14,612 nt of DNA from JAJDXO01 sp964620095 (GTDB taxonomy: Bacteria; Pseudomonadota; Alphaproteobacteria; Rhodospirillales; UBA2165): assembly GCA_964620095.1 (NCBI GenBank), contig CAZUGT010000065.1:1-14612 (forward strand), read 5' to 3'. The translations under genes were made by a program, and so were the position numbers. The number at the start of each line of letters is the position of its first letter. Within the stretch, counting starts at the first letter, position 1. This document shows positions 1 through 5,168 of the stretch, in pieces. The notes beneath the pieces are model-generated. The model was given only the letters and a program-made list of their open reading frames with translations, had not been told where the DNA came from and made no database searches.

Positions 1-917
1 ACGTAATAGCCCTCGGCGGTTGTCGCCTGCCGGTCCCGGATCAGGCTGGCCTTTGCCGTGGTGCCGCCCATGTCGAATGAGATGACGTCGTCATAGTTGA
101 GCGCGCCGCCCACTTCGGCGGACGCGATGATGCCGCCGACCGGACCGGATTCCATCATGTTGACCGGTTTTTTAACCGCCACATCCGGCGCCATGACGCC
201 GCCATTGGACTGCATGATGGACAGATCGCCCTTGAATCCGATGTCGTGCAGCCGTTGCTCGAGCCCGTGAACGTAGCCGCTCATCCGGGGGCCGATATAG
301 GCGTTCACCACCGTCGTCGATGTCCGTTCGAACTCCCTGTACTCACGCAAGATCTCGTGGGACAGCGAGACGTAGACATCCGGCAGCTTTTTCGCCAGGA
401 CCTCCCCCGCCAGCTGCTCGTGGACGGGGTTCGCATAGGCATGAAGAAAGCAAACGGCGACAGCCTCTATATCCAGGGATTTCAGCCGATCACAAATGGG
501 GTCCAACTGGGCGGGGTCCATTTCGTCCCGAACTTCGCCGCCCGCCAGAATGCGCTCCTCGACTTCGAAGGTCAGGCTGCGCGGGACCAGCGGCCGATGC
601 CGATGAAAGAGCAGATTGTATGATTCCGGACGGTTGCCACGGCCAATGGTGTAGACATCGCGCGTACCCTTGGTGACCAGAAGAGCAGTCTTGGCGCCCT
701 TGCGCTCGATCAACGTGTTGATCGCCTGGGTCGTCCCGTGGATGACGTCGTCGGCCCCTCCGATTTCGAGACCGCTTTTGTCGATGCAGTCTAGGATACC
801 TTGGGCCAGGTCGTGGGGGGTCGTCAGGCTCTTTGCCTGATAGAAGCCCTGCGACACCTCGTCAAAGGCCATCAGGTCGGTGAAGGTGCCGCCGATATCG
901 ACCGCCAACAATGTCAC
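1..917 (-). CDS. hyuA: Hydantoinase/oxoprolinase subunit A, second copy (partial at window edge)
   Basis: This is the N-terminal 305 residues of a HyuA-type ATP-dependent hydantoinase/5-oxoprolinase subunit; the rest runs off the left edge. The start is GTG at 917, preceded by a strong purine-rich ribosome binding site at 923-934 (GGGGGGAGGAAG on the coding strand). The actin-like ATPase phosphate motif DIGGTFTD is at residues 7-14 and a second motif, FDMGGTTAK, begins near 281. Translating the copy against the complete gene at 3129 gives only four amino-acid differences: S to D in the CISKSG stretch, I to V and N to D near residues 130-160, and Q to E just before the second motif. No frameshift or stop was found. 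Nearly all nucleotide changes are synonymous, so it is probably a working paralogue and a hyuB partner may follow outside the window. Substrate specificity cannot be told from the sequence. Confidence 0.9.
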   Translation of the reverse strand, partial: MTLLAVDIGGTFTDLMAFDEVSQGFYQAKSLTTPHDLAQGILDCIDKSGLEIGGADDVIHGTTQAINTLIERKGAKTALLVTKGTRDVYTIGRGNRPESYNLLFHRHRPLVPRSLTFEVEERILAGGEVRDEMDPAQLDPICDRLKSLDIEAVAVCFLHAYANPVHEQLAGEVLAKKLPDVYVSLSHEILREYREFERTSTTVVNAYIGPRMSGYVHGLEQRLHDIGFKGDLSIMQSNGGVMAPDVAVKKPVNMMESGPVGGIIASAEVGGALNYDDVISFDMGGTTAKASLIRDRQATTAEGYY

Positions 918-922
918 GCCTG

Positions 923-934
923 CTTCCTCCCCCC
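923..934 (-). promoter_or_regulatory. Ribosome binding site fixing the GTG start of the left hyuA copy
   Basis: On the minus strand this reads GGGGGGAGGAAG, ending five bases before the GTG at 917. It has one more G than the matching site at 3113-3123. It supports the GTG start rather than any longer frame. Confidence 0.75.
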
Positions 935-942
935 GGGATGGT

Positions 943-958
943 ACCGGAATTTGCCGGT
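943..958. promoter_or_regulatory. Conserved palindrome in the hyuA leader (left copy)
   Basis: The palindrome ACCGG-6 nt-CCGGT lies about 25 nt upstream of the GTG start. The same 16 bases occur unchanged in the right arm, although the leader around it has diverged by more than 10%. It could be an operator or an mRNA structure; no binding protein is identified. Confidence 0.35.
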
Positions 959-1054
959 TGATACATCCGCGGACCCGCCGGATAAGCGCCAGCGCGTTCG
1001 TGGCTTTCTGAACCGTCCGGCCGGTGAGGTCCAATTCGTTTGCCGTCGCACGCT

Positions 1055-1255
1055 TTGAAATTCGGTCTGATGACCCGGAATGATGCGCATCTCTCCCCGG
1101 GGATCGAAGCATTCATCGACCAGGTGAGGATTTCGGGCCGCCAAATCGGCCAAGCCTCGAAGTCCGGCGTCTGGCCGAACACCGGCCGACTGCCGCCTCC
1201 ACATCGATATATCTCAGAAGTTGACTCCGAGTTCAGATACCCGGATCGTCGGTGA
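1055..1255 (+). pseudogene. Possible C-terminal remnant of a LysR-type regulator (left copy)
   Basis: The plus frame encodes KFGLMTRNDAHLSPGIEAFI followed by about 38 further residues to a stop at 1255. The pattern 'GLMTR..HLSP...AFIDQVR' resembles the end of the LysR substrate-binding domain, where '(L/I)SP(A)...AF(I/L)' is common. There is no upstream part of such a protein: the match between the two repeat arms breaks down at the start of this stretch and the hyuA leader follows directly. In the right arm the corresponding frame stays open, with seven mostly conservative substitutions in 59 residues. The end overlaps the convergent crp/fnr gene by 23 bases. It may equally be non-coding; the LysR assignment rests on one short motif. 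Confidence 0.35.
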
Positions 1256-1931
1256 GCGGGTTGGGCTTCGCCAGCACACGAAGATCCGGCACTTTCGTCA
1301 GGCTGATTTTGGCGCCATCTACGATCACGCCGTAGGGTGCCAGCGTATTGAACGCCCTCGATAGATTTTCCGGGGTCATGCCAAGCAGGGCGGCAAGCGT
1401 CTTCTTGTCGATCGCGAGATTGACGATGCCGGTCGTTCCCTGCTCCTCATATTCGTGGAGTAGATAGTTGGCGAGCCGTTCCACCGAGGTGCGCAGCTTT
1501 TGGTTCTTCAGCGATTTCACCATGTCGCGATAACGGATCGACAGTTCCTGAACGACTGACCGCGCGAACTCGGCGTCGCGTTCGAAGACCGCGCGGGCAT
1601 TTTCCGAGGGGATCATGAGAATTCGTGACGGTGCCAGTGTCCGCGCCGACATGAGATGGGGCGCATCACGGAGTACGGCGGCGAGAATAAACGTGGCCAC
1701 CGGATGAATGATGGCCAATGTCGTTTCGCGGCCGTTGTCATGGGCAAACAATTCAACGCTGCCTTCGACCACCACATGGAGAAAGTCGGCGGCGTCCCCC
1801 TCGGCGATGAGTTCAACCTGTGACGGGAACCGCTGCAGGTACGCCGCCTGCATGACTTCCTCGAAGTTGTCCTCGGCCATCCCGGCGAACAACTCAAGCT
1901 CCCGAATCACCGGCAAATCATCTGGTCGCAA
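1233..1931 (-). CDS. Crp/Fnr-family transcriptional regulator (Dnr/FixK-like, no Fe-S cysteines)
   Basis: This 232-residue regulator has an N-terminal cyclic-nucleotide-binding-like fold (about 8-125, with the GD.AD...VVEG.VEL core at 45-61), a long dimerisation helix (about 120-160) and a winged helix-turn-helix (about 165-215). The recognition helix reads MTPENLSRAF, giving E188, S191 and R192. These match the E..SR triad with which FNR contacts TTGAT. The protein has no cysteine, so it cannot bind an FNR-type [4Fe-4S] cluster. Dnr- or FixK-like members fit better, but the signal (NO, haem or other) is not visible. The start is TTG at 1931 because a strong GGGGGAGG site sits six bases upstream at 1938-1945. 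A perfect FNR-type box lies 33 nt upstream, so self-regulation is likely. It is divergent from narK, an arrangement common in nitrate-respiring proteobacteria. Confidence 0.93.
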   Translation of the reverse strand: MRPDDLPVIRELELFAGMAEDNFEEVMQAAYLQRFPSQVELIAEGDAADFLHVVVEGSVELFAHDNGRETTLAIIHPVATFILAAVLRDAPHLMSARTLAPSRILMIPSENARAVFERDAEFARSVVQELSIRYRDMVKSLKNQKLRTSVERLANYLLHEYEEQGTTGIVNLAIDKKTLAALLGMTPENLSRAFNTLAPYGVIVDGAKISLTKVPDLRVLAKPNPLTDDPGI

Positions 1932-1937
1932 CCTGTG

Positions 1938-1945
1938 CCTCCCCC
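1938..1945 (-). promoter_or_regulatory. Ribosome binding site fixing the TTG start of the crp/fnr gene
   Basis: The coding strand reads GGGGGAGG, six bases before TTG at 1931. No better start lies close to it, and the encoded N-terminus aligns with the usual start of the sensory domain. Confidence 0.7.
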
Positions 1946-1963
1946 ATATGCGGCAAGCGGCAT

Positions 1964-1979
1964 CTTGATAATTATCAAG
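1964..1979. promoter_or_regulatory. Perfect FNR/Dnr-type box
   Basis: CTTGATAATTATCAAG is a perfect 16-bp palindrome containing the exact FNR-family consensus TTGAT-N4-ATCAA. The adjacent regulator carries the E..SR recognition residues for this site. The centre is about 40 nt from the crp/fnr start codon, so binding would probably overlap that promoter and repress it. The box is about 190 nt from the narK start, far for direct class II activation without a long leader. Confidence 0.85.
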
Positions 1980-2078
1980 CAGCTTCCCAGAAAACCGAAC
2001 CGGTCACAACAGCTCGATCATTCGGCAGCTGAACAATTGATTCGGCGACACTTATTTGATCGCCGGCGGCCCTGACCC

Positions 2079-2092
2079 TTGACCGCCATCAA
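2079..2092. promoter_or_regulatory. Second FNR/Dnr-type box, placed for narK activation
   Basis: TTGACCGCCATCAA matches TTGAT-N4-ATCAA with one mismatch (T to C) and sits in CTTGA...TCAAG symmetry. Its centre at about 2085.5 would place a class II start site (-41.5) near 2127, with CAACAT at 2115-2120 as a weak -10 element. That leaves a 37-nt leader containing the GAGGGG ribosome binding site at 2151-2156. Confidence 0.6.
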
Positions 2093-2163
2093 GTCCATTT
2101 CATCCCGCCTCGTTCAACATCTATCCGTTCAGTCCGCTGAGGGCGTCAAAGAGGGGCAAGGCG

Positions 2164-2775
2164 ATGAATGAACTGGATGGGGTGAGCCACCCAACACAAA
2201 ACCGTATTCTCGGGATGAGCACACTGGCTTTCACCGTGTGCTTCGCGGTGTGGACCATCTTTTCCATCATCGGCGTGAAGATCAAACAGGACCTTGGGTT
2301 GTCCGATACGGAATTCGGTCTGCTTGTCGGTACGCCGATCCTGACCGGCTCCCTCAGCCGGATTTTCCTGGGCATCTGGACCGATCAATATGGCGGCCGG
2401 ATCGTTTATTTCCTCACGATGGTGTCCGCGGCCGCGGCCACCTTCCTGCTGTCTTTCGCCACAACCTACGAGCTCATGCTCTTGGCCGCCTTGGGCGTAG
2501 GACTGGCCGGCGGTTCATTTGCCGTCGGCATCGCCTACGTTTCCAAATGGTACCCGCCGGATAAGCAGGGAACCACCGGCATCGTCAATCTCGCGATCGA
2601 CAAGAAGACGCTTGCCTCCCTGCTTCGTATGACCCCGCACAATCTATCGAGGGCGTTCAATACGCTGGCACCCTACGGCGTGATCGTGGATGGCGCCAAA
2701 ATCAGCTTGACGAAGGTGCCGGATCTTCGCGTGCTGGCGAAGCCCAACCCGCTCACCGACGATCCGGACCTATAA
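2164..2775 (+). CDS. narK: Chimeric ORF: truncated NarK nitrate/nitrite transporter fused to Crp/Fnr DNA-binding domain
   Basis: Residues 1-137 are the start of a NarK-type major facilitator protein. There are four predicted membrane helices (about 18-40, 51-71, 80-100 and 104-127), the loop motif LGIWTDQYGGR (69-79) with R66 in helix 2, and the nitrate-signature-like GLAGGSFAVG (113-122). At KQGT (134-137), a stretch conserved in NarK itself, the frame passes directly into 66 residues of a Crp/Fnr winged helix-turn-helix. This half is nearly identical to the end of the regulator at 1233-1931 and shares its terminal PNPLTDDP. A full NarK has about 12 helices and over 400 residues, so transport activity is almost certainly lost. 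The DNA-binding half has changed at two important places: the turn glycine is R155 and the TTGAT-contacting glutamate is H159. Promoter, FNR-type boxes and ribosome binding site are intact, so the chimera may still be expressed. Whether the product does anything is unknown. Confidence 0.88.
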   Translation: MNELDGVSHPTQNRILGMSTLAFTVCFAVWTIFSIIGVKIKQDLGLSDTEFGLLVGTPILTGSLSRIFLGIWTDQYGGRIVYFLTMVSAAAATFLLSFATTYELMLLAALGVGLAGGSFAVGIAYVSKWYPPDKQGTTGIVNLAIDKKTLASLLRMTPHNLSRAFNTLAPYGVIVDGAKISLTKVPDLRVLAKPNPLTDDPDL

Positions 2776-2952
2776 TTCGGATTCAACCTCGGAAATATAT
2801 CGAGGTGGAGGCGGCAATCGACCGGTGTTCGGCCAGACGCCGGACTTCGCGGCTTGGTCGATTTGGCGGCCCGAAAGCCTCACCTGGTCGACGAATGCTT
2901 CGATCCCCGGGGAGAGATGCGCATCATTCCGGGTCATCAAACCGAATTTCAA
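2770..2952 (-). pseudogene. Possible C-terminal remnant of a LysR-type regulator (right copy)
   Basis: This is the mirror copy of 1055-1255. It encodes KFGLMTRNDAHLSPGIEAFV and continues for about 39 residues to a stop at 2770-2772, which overlaps the end of the chimeric gene. Substitutions relative to the left copy are mild (I/V, I/L, D/E, S/A, F/L, plus G/D and H/P). The remaining 350-bp gap between the chimera and hyuA holds this remnant, the roughly 40-nt extra block (about 2953-3003) and the hyuA leader. No other gene is visible in the gap. Confidence 0.33.
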
Positions 2953-3088
2953 TTTGAACGGCCCGCCCCCCCTGAACATTGGCGGTTATTATATCCTGCG
3001 AACGCAAACGAATTGGACCCGGCCGGCCGGACGATCCACAAAGCCACCAACGGGCCGGCACATATCCGGCTGGTCCGCGGATGTACCA

Positions 3089-3104
3089 ACCGGCAAATTC
3101 CGGT
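3089..3104. promoter_or_regulatory. Conserved palindrome in the hyuA leader (right copy)
   Basis: ACCGG-6 nt-CCGGT is identical to 943-958 and lies 25 nt before the GTG of hyuA. Conservation within a diverging leader suggests a function as an operator or a 5' mRNA hairpin. Confidence 0.35.
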
Positions 3105-3112
3105 ACCATCCC

Positions 3113-3123
3113 GGGGGAGGAAG
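3113..3123 (+). promoter_or_regulatory. Ribosome binding site fixing the GTG start of hyuA
   Basis: GGGGGAGGAAG ends five bases before GTG at 3129. The frame is open upstream to an ATG at 2979. Those 50 codons, however, span the palindrome and the extra block absent from the other copy, and they look unlike any HyuA N-terminus. Confidence 0.8.
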
Positions 3124-3128
3124 CAGGC

Positions 3129-5168
3129 GTGACATTGTTGGCGGTCGACATCGGCGGCACCTTCACCGACTTGATGGCCTTTGACGAGGTGTCGCAGGGC
3201 TTCTATCAGGCAAAGAGCCTGACGACCCCCCACGACCTGGCCCAGGGTATCCTCGACTGCATCAGCAAAAGCGGTCTCGAAATCGGCGGGGCCGACGACG
3301 TCATCCACGGGACCACCCAAGCGATCAACACGCTGATCGAGCGCAAGGGCGCCAAGACGGCTCTCCTCGTCACCAAGGGCACGCGCGACGTCTACACCAT
3401 CGGCCGCGGCAACCGCCCGGAATCCTACAATCTGCTCTTTCATCGGCATCGGCCGCTGGTTCCCCGCAGCCTGACCTTCGAAGTCGAGGAACGCATTCTG
3501 GCGGGCGGCGAGATCCGGGACGAAATGGACCCCGCCCAGTTGGACCCCATCTGTGATCGGCTGAAATCCCTGAATATCGAGGCTGTTGCCGTTTGCTTTC
3601 TTCATGCCTATGCGAACCCCGTCCACGAGCAGCTGGCGGGGGAGGTCCTGGCGAAAAAGCTGCCGGATGTCTACGTCTCGCTCTCCCACGAGATCTTGCG
3701 TGAGTACAGGGAGTTCGAACGGACGTCGACGACGGTGGTGAACGCCTATATCGGCCCCCGGATGAGTGGCTACGTTCACGGGCTCGAGCAACGGCTGCAC
3801 GACATCGGATTCAAGGGCGATCTGTCCATCATGCAGTCCAATGGCGGCGTCATGGCGCCGGATGTGGCGGTCAAAAAACCGGTCAACATGATGGAATCCG
3901 GTCCGGTCGGCGGCATCATCGCGTCCGCCCAAGTGGGCGGCGCGCTCAACTATGACGACGTCATCTCATTCGACATGGGCGGCACCACGGCAAAGGCCAG
4001 CCTGATCCGAGACCGGCAAGCGACGACCGCCGAGGGCTATTACGTCGGTGGCTATGCAAGCGGCGATCCGGTCATGGCGCCGGTTGTCGATGTGGTCGAG
4101 GTGGGTGCCGGCGGCGGCAGCATTGCCTGGATTGACGATGTCGGCGCGCTCAAAGTGGGCCCACAGAGCTCGGGCGCCGATCCGGGGCCCATCTGCTACT
4201 CGGGCGGCGGCCGGGAGCCAACCATCACCGACGCCAATGTGATCCTCGGCCGCGTCGGCGCATCGGATTTTCTGGGTGGCGAGATACCCCTCGACCTCGA
4301 GGGCGCAATTGCCGGCACCAAGGAGAAGGTCGCCGGTCCCCTCGACATGGATGTGCACGAAGTCGCCCAGGCGATTATTCGGATCGCCATCACCAAAATG
4401 TCCCTCGCGGTTCGGGAAGTTTCGGTCGAGAAGGGGTATGACCCCCGGGATTTCGCCATGTTCGCCTCCGGCGGCGCCGGTCCGCTTCATGCGGTTGCCA
4501 TCGCCCGCGAGCTTCATATTCCGACGGTGATCATTCCGCGTTTCCCCGCTCATTTTTCGGCGCTGGGGATGCTCATGGCGGACGAGCGCCAGGATTTCAT
4601 CCAGACCTGCCTCGCCGGCCTCGAACAGGTGGATTTTTCGGTGCTGGTGAGAATCCACGACGAAATGGTCGAACAGGCGAAGGCCGAACTGAAGCTGGGA
4701 GACAATATGGAGTTCCAGGTCAAGCTGGATCTGCGCTATGTCGGCCAGGAGTTTACGTTATCGGTTCCGGTCTCACTGGACCTGATCAGGGCGGGCGACG
4801 TCGAGGCGATCCGCAAGGCCTACGACGACCTCCATGAGCTCCGCTATGCCCATCACGCCGCGGACGAGCCCGTCGAGGTGGTCAATCTCCGCCTTGTCGC
4901 CATGAGTCGCCGTCCGACACTGGCCCTGCCGCAGATCGGCGCCGATGGAAGCGGTGTGGAACCTAAGCGGCGCCAAGTGTACCTTGACGATCCGACGGCG
5001 CCGGTGGAGTGCCCGGTCCATGAACGGACCGCGCTCGGTCCCGGGTTTGAATTCGAGGGCCCCGCGCTGGTCCAGGAGTACGCATCGACGACGGTGATGT
5101 TCGCCGGCGACAGCTGCCGCGTCGCCGAGACGGGCGAGCTGATTATTTCCGTGGGGCTGAACGCATGA
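3129..5168 (+). CDS. hyuA: Hydantoinase/5-oxoprolinase-type subunit A (ATP-dependent)
   Basis: This 679-residue cytoplasmic protein has the full length expected for HyuA. The family couples ATP hydrolysis to ring opening of hydantoins, N-methylhydantoin or 5-oxoproline, or to related carboxylations, together with subunit B. Visible motifs are DIGGTFTD (7-14, ATPase phosphate 1), HGTTQAINTLIERKGAKT near 60, ESGPVGGIIAS near 257, FDMGGTTAK (281-289), VGAGGGSIAW (325-334), SSGADPGPICY near 345 and SGGAGPLHA (447-455). The GTG start at 3129 is chosen for its strong ribosome binding site, its match to family N-termini and its conservation in the inverted copy. The stop overlaps the hyuB start (ATGA), so translation is coupled. 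The substrate is not determinable. The neighbouring M24 creatinase-like genes make ureido- or hydantoin-type compounds plausible, and 5-oxoproline is an alternative. Confidence 0.95.
   Translation: MTLLAVDIGGTFTDLMAFDEVSQGFYQAKSLTTPHDLAQGILDCISKSGLEIGGADDVIHGTTQAINTLIERKGAKTALLVTKGTRDVYTIGRGNRPESYNLLFHRHRPLVPRSLTFEVEERILAGGEIRDEMDPAQLDPICDRLKSLNIEAVAVCFLHAYANPVHEQLAGEVLAKKLPDVYVSLSHEILREYREFERTSTTVVNAYIGPRMSGYVHGLEQRLHDIGFKGDLSIMQSNGGVMAPDVAVKKPVNMMESGPVGGIIASAQVGGALNYDDVISFDMGGTTAKASLIRDRQATTAEGYYVGGYASGDPVMAPVVDVVEVGAGGGSIAWIDDVGALKVGPQSSGADPGPICYSGGGREPTITDANVILGRVGASDFLGGEIPLDLEGAIAGTKEKVAGPLDMDVHEVAQAIIRIAITKMSLAVREVSVEKGYDPRDFAMFASGGAGPLHAVAIARELHIPTVIIPRFPAHFSALGMLMADERQDFIQTCLAGLEQVDFSVLVRIHDEMVEQAKAELKLGDNMEFQVKLDLRYVGQEFTLSVPVSLDLIRAGDVEAIRKAYDDLHELRYAHHAADEPVEVVNLRLVAMSRRPTLALPQIGADGSGVEPKRRQVYLDDPTAPVECPVHERTALGPGFEFEGPALVQEYASTTVMFAGDSCRVAETGELIISVGLNA

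Larger units (their letters stand above)
1..1444. repeat. Left arm of large imperfect inverted repeat
   Basis: Read on the minus strand, this segment matches 2564-4045 on the plus strand. It covers the last 69 codons of the crp/fnr gene, a LysR-like remnant, the hyuA leader and the first 305 hyuA codons. In the stretches compared by eye, coding DNA is roughly 93-97% identical and the leader about 88%. The arms differ by a net 38 nt, nearly all from one extra block in the right arm. The inner edge lies at a short shared stretch (AGCAGGGAAC) inside the regulator gene. The outer edge is not visible because the match is still continuing at base 1. Confidence 0.95.
2564..4045. repeat. Right arm of large imperfect inverted repeat
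   Basis: This is the plus-strand counterpart of 1-1444. It begins inside the narK frame at AGCAGGGAAC and runs through the regulator C-terminus, the LysR-like remnant, the hyuA leader and 305 codons of hyuA. An extra block of about 40 nt at roughly 2953-3003 is absent from the left arm. The match is cut off at 4045 only because the left arm reaches the window edge. Confidence 0.95.

Noticed and set aside
2786..2806. Hairpin ACCTCG...CGAGGT after the chimeric gene as a terminator
   Set aside because: The stem is only 6 bp with a 9-nt loop and no T-run, and the left arm does not preserve it.
2979..3128. 50-codon N-terminal extension of hyuA from an ATG at 2979
   Set aside because: It runs through the palindrome and the block absent from the other copy, and a one-base indel in the ribosome binding site region breaks its frame in the left arm. 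GTG at 3129 has a strong ribosome binding site and the family N-terminus.
2949..3932. 327-codon minus-strand frame over the hyuA N-terminus, with a counterpart at 246-623
   Set aside because: It is conserved between the arms only because the hyuA coding strand is conserved. It has no domain and its composition is typical of an antisense shadow.
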